From NCBI GenBank assembly GCA_048883405.1, contig JBHLQS010000001.1, positions 1 through 64,000 of the forward strand: a stretch of DNA of 64,000 nucleotides, in the 5' to 3' direction. The notes below the pieces were generated by a model. It worked only from the letters and a program-made list of their open reading frames with translations, searched no databases and was not told the origin of the DNA. The DNA comes from SMTZ1-83 sp048883405. GTDB taxonomy: Archaea > Asgardarchaeota > Thorarchaeia > Thorarchaeales > Thorarchaeaceae. Both the position numbers and the translations under genes were made by a program. Positions 8,361 to 17,603 of the stretch are shown piece after piece (position 1 is the stretch's first letter; each line of letters starts with the position of its first letter).

Positions 8361-9270
8361 GCAGACCGGGTCTCAGATTGTGATAGCTGCAACCTTCTTT
8401 CTGATACCCACATTGGGCGAGATGGTGTCCGAACGATCAGGCATATTGAACCTGGGAGTAGAGGGGATGGTCATCTCAGGTGCAGCAGGGGCCTTTGCGG
8501 GCGCACATATAACAGGCAACCTCTGGATTGGAGCGTTTGTTGGAGCTTTGGTTGGAGGCCTATTGGCGCTCATACATGCAGTGGTAACGATCACGTTCAA
8601 ACGGAATCAGGTTGTTTCTGGCATTTCGCTGACCATTCTTGGAACAGGACTGAGTAGTATTCTGGGTCTGGGTCTGATAGGTGTGCCAATTATTCCATTT
8701 CGGCCTGTGGCCATTCCAGGCCTCAGTGACATTCCAATAGTCGGCCCCATCTTCTTTGACAAGAATGTGTTCGTCTACTTCTCATATCTAATGGTGCCAG
8801 TTCTCTGGTTTATTCTCTTCAAGACGCGTTATGGTATAATGATACGGAGTGTTGGGGAGAATCCGATGGCAGCCTACACACAGGGTGTGAATGTAGTTCG
8901 GATTAGGTACTTGAGCGTAATGTTCGGTGGGCTAATGTGTGGACTTGGTGGCGCATATCTTACCCTTGCATGGATACCAATGTGGGTTGAAGGCATAACA
9001 ACTGCGCGCGGATGGATTGTCATTGCATTAGTGGTAGTTGGCCTGTGGCATCCTGTGGGCGCTTTTCTAGGGAGTTACATCTTTGGGGCATTCGATGTCC
9101 TGCGTTATACTTTCCAGCCATTAGGCATACCGACTGCCTTTCTGAACATGTTGCCTTCGATGTCGACAATCCTCTTCCTCGTCATTTGGGGGATTTTGTT
9201 GAACGTGCAAAAGGTAAAGCGAATCGTAGGAGCACCTACATCTCTTTGTGTGCCATTTGAAACCGATTAG
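8350..9270 (+). CDS. nucleoside-type ABC transporter permease 2
   Basis: This is the second membrane subunit of the importer (YufQ-like), about 306 residues and eight to nine hydrophobic segments. It contains the family motif L-N-L-G-V-E-G-M-V-I near the N-terminus and a central G-E-N-P-M-A-A-Y motif thought to contact the ATPase. The GTG at 8350 is chosen because GGGAGGT sits 6 bases upstream. It overlaps the end of permease 1 by 11 bases, so translation is coupled. It ends the transporter operon and is followed by a convergent cupin gene. Confidence 0.9.
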   Translation: MTIEQTGSQIVIAATFFLIPTLGEMVSERSGILNLGVEGMVISGAAGAFAGAHITGNLWIGAFVGALVGGLLALIHAVVTITFKRNQVVSGISLTILGTGLSSILGLGLIGVPIIPFRPVAIPGLSDIPIVGPIFFDKNVFVYFSYLMVPVLWFILFKTRYGIMIRSVGENPMAAYTQGVNVVRIRYLSVMFGGLMCGLGGAYLTLAWIPMWVEGITTARGWIVIALVVVGLWHPVGAFLGSYIFGAFDVLRYTFQPLGIPTAFLNMLPSMSTILFLVIWGILLNVQKVKRIVGAPTSLCVPFETD

Positions 9271-9310
9271 TGCAAGTATGAGAGCTAATTGCAAATCTTG
9301 AGGTCATGAT

Positions 9311-9682
9311 TCACTCTACTAGCTCTTCAGACTCTGGAAACCAAGGCGGGCATACCATGCATAGGAACACCAAGTCTGAGTCGCCTGTGTTCTCGATATA
9401 CTGGCTGCCCTTTGGAGGAATGTAGACCACATCACCGGGTGAAACCGCCTCTGCTTCATCATCAATATGCATGACTCCTGCGCCTTGTATGATATAGTAG
9501 ACCTCAGATGCCTCAAAGAACCTGTGTGGAAGGGATGTATTGCCTGGTTTTACAATAGCTTGAGCAATGCTGTAGTCAAGCTTAAGGTCCTCCTTTTCAT
9601 GGCGGGGATTGAGGAGCTCTCTGAGTATGGTACCATCCAAAGCCACTATTTCTTCACAGTCATCAAATCGCCTGATCCACAT
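9311..9682 (-). CDS. single-domain cupin protein
   Basis: This is a cupin beta-barrel of about 123 residues. Motif 1 is P-G-N-T-S-L-P-H-R-F-F-E-A-S-E-V-Y, keeping one His and the Glu of the usual metal site, with the second His replaced by Phe. Motif 2 is P-G-D-V-V-Y-I-P-P-K-G, where the usual His is missing. With these ligands reduced, catalysis is uncertain, and a sensory or binding role is possible. I prefer the ATG at 9682; the upstream TTG (9739) would add 19 residues without cupin features. It lies downstream of the acyl-CoA dehydrogenase on the same strand, 74 bases away. Confidence 0.75.
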   Translation of the reverse strand: MWIRRFDDCEEIVALDGTILRELLNPRHEKEDLKLDYSIAQAIVKPGNTSLPHRFFEASEVYYIIQGAGVMHIDDEAEAVSPGDVVYIPPKGSQYIENTGDSDLVFLCMVCPPWFPESEELVE

Positions 9683-9756
9683 GGAGTTCAACTCAATTGC
9701 TGGCTGCCAATTCAGACGTATTTGCTTTGTGTAACGCAACTAGCATGGTGCGCCTT

Positions 9757-10956
9757 TTAGAAATCTGGAGGGTTCTTGTTATACCACTTGGGAAGTTTCT
9801 CCATCGCGGGTTTATAGCCGTCTAGCACATAGCGAGAAATGACGAGCCTCTGAATCTCACTGGTACCTTCATAAATCTCGTAGAGTTTCGCGTCTCTGAA
9901 CAGCTTCTCCACTGGGTATTGGTCGATGTATCCATACCCGCCATGAACTTGCACAGCTTGATGAGCCACTTCCATGGCGGTTTCTGTCGCCATGACCTTC
10001 GCAACGCTGGCTGGAATTGTGGGGTCCATTCCATTATCAGCAGCCCAGGCAGCCTTCAAGTATAGGAGTCGTGCGGCCTCGATCTTGGCATACATGTCCG
10101 CCAATTTGAAATCGATGACTTGAAAGTCCTTCAGTTTCCGATTGAATGCTTCCCTTCTGTTGACATATTCTCTAGCGTACTCCATTGCAGACCGAGCCAG
10201 TCCTGTTGCGAAGGCTGCTATTGATGGCCTCGTCTTGCTGAAAGTCTGCATTGCAACTCTGAAGCCCTTCCCCTCTTCACCTAGCAGGTTTTCAGCTGGA
10301 ACTCTCGCATCTCTAAACATGACCGAAGAAGTTGTGGATGCTCTGTGTCCCATCTTTTCTACCGGACGACCGGTCTTCACTCCAGGGGTATCTGCATCAA
10401 CAATGAAGGCACATAACGCCTTGTGTCTTTGGCTGGGGTCAAGACTCGCAAAGACTGTGAAATAGTCAGCATGAGGCGCATTTGTTATCCAGAACTTGGA
10501 TCCGTTGAGGATATAATGGTCACCATCCTTCTCTACGCGTGTCTTGATTCCAGCTACATCACTGCCCATACCAGGTTCTGAACATGCGAAGCTCACGAAC
10601 TTCAGGTCTTCTATGAGGGGTCGTAGATACTTCTCCTTCTGCTCGTCATTCCCGGCAATAAGGATCGGTTCAGCACCAAGACTGTTCACATAGATGCTAG
10701 TGGTCATTCCCGCACAGCCTGCAGCCATTTCTTCCACTGTAATGCACTGCTCTATGGCTCCTAAGCCCAGACCACCATACTCCTCTGGTATAGCCAAGTT
10801 CATGAGATCTGCTTCCCAGCACTTCTTGATGATGGGACGGGGAAACTCACCTGTCTTGTCATAGTAATGGGCGTATGGAATCATATACTTCTGAGCGAAT
10901 TCGCGTGCTCTGTTTCGTAGATCAGTCTGCTCTTTTGTGAGATTAAAATCGACCAT
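9757..10956 (-). CDS. acyl-CoA dehydrogenase
   Basis: This is an FAD-dependent acyl-CoA dehydrogenase, 399 residues, the normal family length. Visible are the N-terminal helical domain, the E-P-G-M-G-S-D FAD/substrate segment, the W-I-T-N-A motif, the R-E-A-F-N-R-K motif, and the catalytic Glu in L-Y-E-I-Y-E-G-T-S-E near the C-terminus, placed as in short/medium-chain enzymes. It oxidises an acyl-CoA to the enoyl-CoA; chain length cannot be told. No ETF genes are in the window. It lies just downstream of the Hdr-like operon but has its own TATA box and an inverted repeat upstream, so it is probably a separate regulated unit. Confidence 0.93.
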   Translation of the reverse strand: MVDFNLTKEQTDLRNRAREFAQKYMIPYAHYYDKTGEFPRPIIKKCWEADLMNLAIPEEYGGLGLGAIEQCITVEEMAAGCAGMTTSIYVNSLGAEPILIAGNDEQKEKYLRPLIEDLKFVSFACSEPGMGSDVAGIKTRVEKDGDHYILNGSKFWITNAPHADYFTVFASLDPSQRHKALCAFIVDADTPGVKTGRPVEKMGHRASTTSSVMFRDARVPAENLLGEEGKGFRVAMQTFSKTRPSIAAFATGLARSAMEYAREYVNRREAFNRKLKDFQVIDFKLADMYAKIEAARLLYLKAAWAADNGMDPTIPASVAKVMATETAMEVAHQAVQVHGGYGYIDQYPVEKLFRDAKLYEIYEGTSEIQRLVISRYVLDGYKPAMEKLPKWYNKNPPDF

Positions 10957-11000
10957 TATTCTCCCTCATTGATATTGAAACTGGGATAGGTAGGACAGAG

Positions 11001-11027
11001 CAGTATAAGGCCATTGCCAAATGGCAA
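11001..11027 (-). promoter_or_regulatory. acyl-CoA dehydrogenase promoter with inverted-repeat operator
   Basis: On the minus strand, a TATA-like CCTTATACTG (11001-11010) lies ~46 bases before the dehydrogenase start, predicting a short leader. Immediately upstream of it is an inverted repeat, TTGCCA (11014-11019) and TGGCAA (11022-11027), with a two-base spacer. A dyad abutting the TATA/BRE region is a usual place for an archaeal regulator. No regulator gene can be assigned. Confidence 0.45.
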
Positions 11028-11035
11028 AGAGATTG

Positions 11036-13303
11036 CTAGGTATCGGTCTGGCTCGTAATCTGACGAACTACCTCAGGAAGGCTCCATTTGAGTTCCAGTT
11101 CAAGTGCACCCTCTCCAGGACCCGGACATCGCCTTACACATGTCCGGCATGCTACGCACAGCCAGAGGTCCACCTCGACTTTTCCAAAGCCAGGCGACTC
11201 ATCTGTTAGAACAATATCTTTTTTGGGCTTTTCAGTTGCAAGACCCTTCACAGTCTTGTAGAAGAGCGATCTATTCACGGGCAAATCGTCGAGAGCCTCA
11301 TCGGAGATGTCAAAGATCTTGGATATCTCCATCACCGGCTTCAGCTCAATCGCGTCCTCTGGACATGCTATTTCACAGGACTTGCAGCCAAGACATTTGG
11401 AAACGTTCCACTCGATTGTGCCAAAGCCCAGCAGGGGAGCATAACCCATCATTGCTCTGTATTCATCGAGAACTGAAGGAACATCTACCTCTGCCAACTC
11501 GTCCAATGTCACCTTTGGACGGGTACTGGGGAGCTTGGCTCGTGTACGGTAGGAGAGAGATACAGCTGATCGTATCTTCTCCTCGATTCCCATGAGTAAC
11601 TTTTCTCCCACCACGGCTCCCTCAATCGTGAGCTTGATCAACTTATCGCGACCCTTTGACAGGGTTTCTAGAGCATTGACAACTTTGCCAATGTCCTCAG
11701 CCTTCAGGTCTTGAAGAAGAGATTCAAGCCCAGAAGATGCTTCGGTGAGTTGAAGCGCCAACGAGCTTGCGGTTTCGATTGCAAGTTCGGCCTCTGTGGG
11801 TGTCCGCGGAACGTCATAGAGAATGTATCCATGGCTTTCACCAGCTAAGGTGAGAAGTTCGTCTCTCTTCATACGAAGCAGATGCTGCAGAATCCTATCT
11901 TTCGGGATGTTGGTCTTCTCTGCAAGGTCTTTTGTGGTCATTGCTCCCAGTTCGCGTATGAGAATGAGGATTGTTCCGCGTTCGAGCTCATTGTCCAGAT
12001 AGCTGGACATCATTCTCTCATAGACTTCTGGGTCTAGCTTCTCCCCATAGACGTTGGTCCCAGAGACAAGGCTAGGACCCTTTTCGAGTGCAATCTTCAG
12101 TCTGAATCTGGCAAAGGCCTCAAGACCTGCAGAAACAAGTAGGCGCAGGTCTTCAGAGCTGCCAGCGGGCTTTGATTTCAGAACGGCCTCAGTTGCCTGA
12201 TCAACAGTCTCACGTAGGTTGTTCATGGGTTCAGCAAGACTGGCTTCATCGTACTGGCCAAGCTTCTGAAGCCTACCGAGCAAAGGCTCCATTCTTTGTA
12301 CCGATTTGTCAACAGAAACTTGCACATCATTTTCAAGCGATTTTCCTATGCCATTGAGCTGCTGCAATACTCTCTTGAACACCAAAGTCGAGTCTGGTAC
12401 TGATTCAAGAACTCGTGAGAATACAGGTGCGTCCGCTTCAAGGCCGACCATCTCGACCTCGCCTCTTTGGATCATGCTCACTATGGCGGCTTGGATATCG
12501 GACGATTGTGTTTCCATGAGTCTGCTAATCTCAAGGACAGTGCGTGAGCCCATCTTTGACAGGATGAACATGATCACTCCACGTCTGAGCTCAGTCAGTA
12601 TGTTCTCAGAAACTAATTGTAATGCTCGTGCCTCGTCTATCCGACCTTCGCGAATCCCTCGCTTCACCTGAGCCGAGGTCCTGAGGAATGGGCCATATCT
12701 TGTCTTTGTGCCAAGCTTCTGAAGAGTGTCTAATGCTGATGTGACATCATCCGAAATTCCAGAAATGGCCTCAGATATCGAACCGACCAGTAGCTTCAGC
12801 TCAGATTGGGCTGATTCCGCAGCAGCCTCCCCAGCAGTTTCATACTCTGTGATAGTGTCTTCAATCTGTGTTATCAAGTCGGACACCGGACTCAGGACTG
12901 ACTCGATATCGACCGTGGCCCTGTCCTCAATCTCGTCTGTGGCTTCTAGAGCCTCCAATGTGCGACTTATGGAATTCAGGAGCCCACGAGTACCCTCTGT
13001 GTCACGGATAGAAACAGCCTCCTGAAGGTGCGTGGCAGCCTGCCTTAGCAGCCCTTTATCGGATGTTTGAGAGATGATGTCAGACTTCTCCGAGGTATCA
13101 AGGAACTGCTTGAAGTATGCATCAGGAAATGCAAGAATGTCAGCAGCAAGTGGGTCTAGCTCGCTCTTTAGAGTGGTCATCTCCTCACTGACTTTGCTGA
13201 GGGGGATAACAGCTTCTTCTTTCAGACCGCCAAGTGCCATGACCATGTCCATCATACGTCTTCGTTTGGGTGCCATATCAGACAGGCTCTTGGACTCGCT
13301 CAT
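11036..13303 (-). CDS. Hdr-operon protein: winged-helix/coiled-coil region fused to two [4Fe-4S] ferredoxin motifs
   Basis: This large (755-residue) cytosolic protein, the last gene of the hdr operon, has an architecture I do not recognise. The first ~600 residues are almost entirely helical, and two segments (about residues 235-300 and 435-500) each look like a winged helix of similar sequence (R-G-x-I-x-x-I-L/I-x-x-x-G then T-x-x-x-I/L-A/S). Near 635-730 are two ferredoxin-type motifs, C-L-G-C-K-S-C-E-I-A-C-P and C-V-A-C-R-T-C-V-R-R-C-P. It probably carries electrons to or from the HdrA proteins, and the helical part may dock or sense. ATG 13303 overlaps the upstream stop (ATGA) and follows GGAGGT; a GTG at 13321 is less likely. 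Confidence 0.8.
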   Translation of the reverse strand: MSESKSLSDMAPKRRRMMDMVMALGGLKEEAVIPLSKVSEEMTTLKSELDPLAADILAFPDAYFKQFLDTSEKSDIISQTSDKGLLRQAATHLQEAVSIRDTEGTRGLLNSISRTLEALEATDEIEDRATVDIESVLSPVSDLITQIEDTITEYETAGEAAAESAQSELKLLVGSISEAISGISDDVTSALDTLQKLGTKTRYGPFLRTSAQVKRGIREGRIDEARALQLVSENILTELRRGVIMFILSKMGSRTVLEISRLMETQSSDIQAAIVSMIQRGEVEMVGLEADAPVFSRVLESVPDSTLVFKRVLQQLNGIGKSLENDVQVSVDKSVQRMEPLLGRLQKLGQYDEASLAEPMNNLRETVDQATEAVLKSKPAGSSEDLRLLVSAGLEAFARFRLKIALEKGPSLVSGTNVYGEKLDPEVYERMMSSYLDNELERGTILILIRELGAMTTKDLAEKTNIPKDRILQHLLRMKRDELLTLAGESHGYILYDVPRTPTEAELAIETASSLALQLTEASSGLESLLQDLKAEDIGKVVNALETLSKGRDKLIKLTIEGAVVGEKLLMGIEEKIRSAVSLSYRTRAKLPSTRPKVTLDELAEVDVPSVLDEYRAMMGYAPLLGFGTIEWNVSKCLGCKSCEIACPEDAIELKPVMEISKIFDISDEALDDLPVNRSLFYKTVKGLATEKPKKDIVLTDESPGFGKVEVDLWLCVACRTCVRRCPGPGEGALELELKWSLPEVVRQITSQTDT

Positions 13304-15465
13304 TCGGTTACCTCCATCCACTTACCAGCCGTTCCCTTGTGCACCGGTGTCGGTCCGAGCTTCTTGGCTCGCTTAACCATCTCACGAATCGCACTTGTGA
13401 ATCTCTCAGGCTCAGCACTGAACATTCGAAACATATCGACACGTTCGCCTTTCCAGCCAATTGCATTTAGTATATCCCGAGTGACATCAACTTGGACTTG
13501 AGCAATCTCGTTACCAGTTCCACCAATATGACATCGGTCTTTTTCACAGGCGGCAATCATCACGGTACTGGCTCCATGCTCAAAGGCCTTCAAGATATCA
13601 ATGATTGAAACTCTTCCTGCACATGGCACTGGAATCAGCCGAGAACTAGCATCGTACTCCATCTTTCGAGTGCCTACGATATCTATCGTAGAAACAGAGC
13701 ACTCCTCACAATAGAAACACAAAGTGATTGGGTACTCGGAGTCCGCTCCATCAAGAACTGCCTCAATTTCAGACCATAACTGTGAGTTTGATAGGAAATT
13801 GAGTTGTGTGGCACCTGAAGGGCATAGGCTCTGACATACCCCGCATGCGTGGCAATTCAGAGTGTCAATCGCTGCTTTGAACAATATCTTCTGTGCCTCG
13901 TCCTCCTCCTCAGAGTCAGTCTGTTCAATCATCAGAGGGACACCACGAGGACAGTGCTGTGCGCAAAGACTACAGCCCACGCATTCATCAACATCAAGGA
14001 CTGCGCCTCGTGCGAGTTTTTCGATCTTACCTCCCTGAAGCTCGTTATGCAGAACAAGCGCAGCAGCTTGAGCATCTGTGACTGCTTCAAAGACAAACTG
14101 TGGACGTGTAATTGCACCTACTGCAACAACACCGCGTCTGCGTGTTTCAGTCCGTCTTAGCTTGCCATAGAGGTCCTTGACGTGGCCATCCTCCTCAAGT
14201 GCATAGCCGAGTGTTTCAGACAGGTCAGCTATACCATCCGATGGAAGAATGGCGGTAGAGAGAACTACAAGATCGGGAGTACTCTCCAGATATTGGTTGA
14301 GAAGTGAGTCATAGATGCGGATGTGGGTTTCGTTATCACTCTCCCAGACCATACTGACTCTGCCTCGAATGTAATCCACTCCTCGCTCTCTAGACTCCTT
14401 GTATATCATCTCATTCTCGAATGGTACACGAATGTCCATATACACGACCTTTACATTCGCATCAGGGTTCCTCTTAAGAATCTCCAATGAGTTATCAATC
14501 GCAAATGTGCAACAGAGTTTGCTGCAGTCACGCTTATAGTCCTCAGACCTACTGCCAACACATTGAACCATTACCACATCCCTCACAGGCTTCCCATCTG
14601 AGGGACGTGTCATGTTACCATCTGTCAACATGCGGGAGAGCTCAAGCTGTGTTATGACGTCCGGATTCTTTCCATAACGATACTCGTCCATCATTGTAGG
14701 TTTGAACTCTTGGAATCCTGTTGCCAAGACCACTGCGGAGGTATGTAGTGTCTTGTCATCCTCCTCATCTGGAATAGTATAATGAATTGTGAAGTTGCCC
14801 ATCTCGCCCTCAGTAAACTTCACAGTCGTGTCAGTCATCACGTCGATATTCTTGTCGTTCTCAAGGGCATTAAGTCGGCTGCTGAAGACCTCTTTTCCTG
14901 ACTTACCTGTGGGCGCGACAACCGGCAATTGTACTACATGACCACCAATGGTTGATTCACGTTCCATCAGTGCCACATGGTAGCCCAAATTGGAAAGACT
15001 GAGTGCGGCCTCGACTCCGGCAATCCCGCCACCTATCACTGTCACATGAGCAGGGACCTCTTTCGTTTCAGAAACAATGGAGATAGAACCAGCTGAACGT
15101 GCTAATGCACCTCTTATCATGTCTAGGGATTTCTTGGACGCCTCAGAAAGGTCATTGTGGACCCATGCAGAGTGCTCGCGAATATTCACGTATTTGATTC
15201 TCGAGGGGTCCTTTCCAAGGGACTGGAGATACAGATCAATACGGGGCTGTATCTTCTGACTTGTACAGGCTGCAATTACTAGTCTGGCTTCATTCTCATC
15301 TAGTAGTTTGGCTATGGTTTCAAGTCCTGAGTCTTGGCAGACTAGGTTGTGTACAGTCACCGAACCAGTCAAGTCTAGCTTCTTGATCTCTCTTTCCAAG
15401 AACTCATAGTCCAGCTTCAGCTGGGTTCCGCATGTGCAGAGAAGGACTGGCGATTTATTGCTCAT
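13300..15465 (-). CDS. hdrA: HdrA-like flavoprotein fused to MvhD domain
   Basis: This is the central FAD/Fe-S subunit of a heterodisulfide-reductase-like complex. In order: an N-terminal CxC region (C10, C12), a Rossmann FAD site V-I-G-G-G-I-A-G at ~143-150, the HdrA signature Q-C-V-G-S-R near 301-306 with following cysteines, and two [4Fe-4S] motifs (C495/498/501/505 and C538/541/544/548). An MvhD-type domain follows from ~575, with cysteines at 583, 586, 589, 615, 640 and 645. MvhD normally links HdrA to a hydrogenase or other donor; here it is fused and no hydrogenase or formate dehydrogenase gene is nearby. HdrA flavins are where electron bifurcation occurs in methanogens. Start ATG 15465 follows GGAGGAAG. 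Confidence 0.9.
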   Translation of the reverse strand: MSNKSPVLLCTCGTQLKLDYEFLEREIKKLDLTGSVTVHNLVCQDSGLETIAKLLDENEARLVIAACTSQKIQPRIDLYLQSLGKDPSRIKYVNIREHSAWVHNDLSEASKKSLDMIRGALARSAGSISIVSETKEVPAHVTVIGGGIAGVEAALSLSNLGYHVALMERESTIGGHVVQLPVVAPTGKSGKEVFSSRLNALENDKNIDVMTDTTVKFTEGEMGNFTIHYTIPDEEDDKTLHTSAVVLATGFQEFKPTMMDEYRYGKNPDVITQLELSRMLTDGNMTRPSDGKPVRDVVMVQCVGSRSEDYKRDCSKLCCTFAIDNSLEILKRNPDANVKVVYMDIRVPFENEMIYKESRERGVDYIRGRVSMVWESDNETHIRIYDSLLNQYLESTPDLVVLSTAILPSDGIADLSETLGYALEEDGHVKDLYGKLRRTETRRRGVVAVGAITRPQFVFEAVTDAQAAALVLHNELQGGKIEKLARGAVLDVDECVGCSLCAQHCPRGVPLMIEQTDSEEEDEAQKILFKAAIDTLNCHACGVCQSLCPSGATQLNFLSNSQLWSEIEAVLDGADSEYPITLCFYCEECSVSTIDIVGTRKMEYDASSRLIPVPCAGRVSIIDILKAFEHGASTVMIAACEKDRCHIGGTGNEIAQVQVDVTRDILNAIGWKGERVDMFRMFSAEPERFTSAIREMVKRAKKLGPTPVHKGTAGKWMEVTE

Positions 15466-15471
15466 GACTCA

Positions 15472-16728
15472 TCACTTCCTCCTCTGGAGAATCTTGCTCA
15501 CAACGGCTCTTGCTTGGTTGACACTTTCAGGAACTTCCGCGGGGCCTAATGCTCCTCCGCAGGCATAGACATGATCTCCTGCGACTACCTCGTTCTCAGA
15601 GATTGGATCGGCGGGTCCCACATAGCCGCTTGCTGAATTCAGGCCCAGAGTATTGAGCAGCTCGTCGCCGGCTTCTGGGGGTTCCAATGCAGAAGAGAGT
15701 ACCAGCAGATCTACTGCATATTTGAGATACTTGTTCAATAACGAGTCATATACGTAGACGCCCAATGTGCCATCCTTTTGGCTCTCCACTCGACTCACTC
15801 GGCCACGTACGAACTCGACTCCAGCCTCACGTGTTTCGCGGTAATATCGCTCATGACGATCGTAGGTTCGAATATCCATATAGACGACAGTTACTCTCGA
15901 ATCGTTGCGCTCTCTGGATATAATGTTGGCATGCTTCAGAGCGAAAACGCAACAGATTTTGGAACAGAATGGATAGTAATTCTCGTCCCTGCTGCCTACG
16001 CATTGAATCATCATCACACTCTTGACTTGAGCCCCATCCGAAGGCCGTACCAATGCTCCAGCAGACTCTCCATTTGGATCGAGCATATGTGCGAGCTCCA
16101 GTTGTGTGATGACATTGGGCAGTTTCCCATAGCCATATTCTTCCACTATAGAGGGCTTCATCTCATGATAACCAGTCGCGATGACAATGTCTGAAACTGT
16201 GATAGTTTCTTCAGTCTGAGCGGCACTCAGATTGATTGCCTGTGTTGGACACTCCTCCTCGGCCTTCTTTGCGCCGTCATCTGCTCTCTCAGGATTATAG
16301 GTGACTGCTTGTGGTTGACATTGGGGAGAGACCAGTTGAAATGCATCTGAAATATCGATGCAAAGACCACACATGGTGCACTTCTTTGGGTCTACATAAG
16401 CAGGACCTACCTCAAGTTTAACTGAGAATTTGCCTGGCGTCCCAGAGATTGCTTTGACCCTTGTATCGATTTTGAGATCTATATGTGCCTGGTCAACCAT
16501 GGCGCTCCGGTAGAAGCACTTTCGGATACCTGGACGCCAGCGATTGCCTTGAAAGCAATAGAAACAGTCGTCTGTGGGAAATGCTTTGTATAGCTCGAGA
16601 GCATTGCCGCCAATAGTTCTCTCTCTGTCAATCAGGATGGACTTGATACCGTTGTCTGCCAGCTCCACTGCTGCAGTCATCCCTGCTACACCGGCACCTA
16701 TGACTAGAACTGGACCAGTCAATACCAT
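15472..16728 (-). CDS. second, short HdrA-like FAD/Fe-S protein
   Basis: This 418-residue HdrA paralogue lacks the C-terminal ferredoxin pair of its neighbour. It has a Rossmann FAD motif V-I-G-A-G-V-A-G near residue 12, the R-E-R-T-I-G-G-N-A motif, a C-F-Y-C pair, a C-T-M-C-G-L-C-I-D cluster motif around residue 140 and the HdrA signature Q-C-V-G-S-R near 255-260. The pair of HdrA-type proteins may form a heterodimer replacing the usual homodimer. ATG 16728 follows GAGGTGA, which overlaps the hdrB stop; the ORF extends 16 codons further upstream but into hdrB. It is translationally coupled on both sides (7-base gaps). Confidence 0.87.
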   Translation of the reverse strand: MVLTGPVLVIGAGVAGMTAAVELADNGIKSILIDRERTIGGNALELYKAFPTDDCFYCFQGNRWRPGIRKCFYRSAMVDQAHIDLKIDTRVKAISGTPGKFSVKLEVGPAYVDPKKCTMCGLCIDISDAFQLVSPQCQPQAVTYNPERADDGAKKAEEECPTQAINLSAAQTEETITVSDIVIATGYHEMKPSIVEEYGYGKLPNVITQLELAHMLDPNGESAGALVRPSDGAQVKSVMMIQCVGSRDENYYPFCSKICCVFALKHANIISRERNDSRVTVVYMDIRTYDRHERYYRETREAGVEFVRGRVSRVESQKDGTLGVYVYDSLLNKYLKYAVDLLVLSSALEPPEAGDELLNTLGLNSASGYVGPADPISENEVVAGDHVYACGGALGPAEVPESVNQARAVVSKILQRRK

Positions 16729-16735
16729 GGTCACC

Positions 16736-17602
16736 TCAACCAGACAGATGCTCCAGGATAGGGCCTGCTGGAACACGGTTCATGCTGAGACCTATCTCTT
16801 CCTCATCCATGCCCATTGCCAATGCCAGAATCTGTGGATACAGAAGAACTGGGAGGTCGTAGACCTCTCCGTATGAGTCCTTCAAGTCTAGCTGCTGGAG
16901 ATCAAGCTGATTCCCGCAGGCAGGACAAACCACGGTAATAAACTCAGCACCGGCCTCTTTCATCGACTTAATCTTATCTCGTGCAAGTCTGATGGCAAGT
17001 TGCTCATTCACTGGTAGAACTGTGGCACCACAACATTGCTTCCACAGAGGGTAATCGATTACTGCTGCACCGGTAGCGGCGACCATCTCCTGTAGGATCT
17101 CAGGTCTGAATTCAGTCACATCTATCGGACGCAGAAGATGGCAGCCATAGTGGATTGCTATTCCCACTCCATCCAGAGGCTTTGTGACCCTCTTCTTGAT
17201 TTCTTCAATGCCTATATCCGTGTACATTGCCTCGACTATATGTCGAACATTGATGGAGCCCTTGAACTCCAGTCCCATCTTCTTCAGTTCAGCGTTAATC
17301 TTCTTCAAGTCGTCCTTGTGGTGCTTGAGGTGATACAGTACGTCTTTCAGAGAACCAAAACAACCATTGCATGGTGTCACAATGTCATGACCACTCTTCT
17401 CTGCAATAGCAATTGTGCGGGCATTGACTAAGAGCCAGCCAAAACTATCAATCGCTCGAAGATTGGGGCTGCCACAGCAAGCAACATCCTCAAGGTAATT
17501 GAGTTCCATGCCCAGGGCTTCAGCCACTTTGAACATCGCAGCCTCATAATTGGGATAGTTGGCTGGAACACTGCATCCCATGTACAAGCTATAGACTGGC
17601 AT
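16736..17602 (-). CDS. hdrB: heterodisulfide reductase subunit B-like protein
   Basis: This 288-residue HdrB-type protein has two CCG domains, which in methanogen HdrB hold two noncubane [4Fe-4S] clusters that cleave the CoM-S-S-CoB disulfide. The cysteine motifs are all present: D-V-A-C-C-G-S, C-N-G-C-F-G, then H-Y-G-C-H, K-Q-C-C-G-A and C-P-A-C-G-N. The host has no evident methanogenesis genes here, so the physiological disulfide or acceptor is unknown. I prefer the ATG at 17602, one base after the hdrC stop, over the GTG at 17614 which sits on top of the GGAGG sequence. Confidence 0.9.
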   Translation of the reverse strand: MPVYSLYMGCSVPANYPNYEAAMFKVAEALGMELNYLEDVACCGSPNLRAIDSFGWLLVNARTIAIAEKSGHDIVTPCNGCFGSLKDVLYHLKHHKDDLKKINAELKKMGLEFKGSINVRHIVEAMYTDIGIEEIKKRVTKPLDGVGIAIHYGCHLLRPIDVTEFRPEILQEMVAATGAAVIDYPLWKQCCGATVLPVNEQLAIRLARDKIKSMKEAGAEFITVVCPACGNQLDLQQLDLKDSYGEVYDLPVLLYPQILALAMGMDEEEIGLSMNRVPAGPILEHLSG

Positions 17603-17603
17603 T

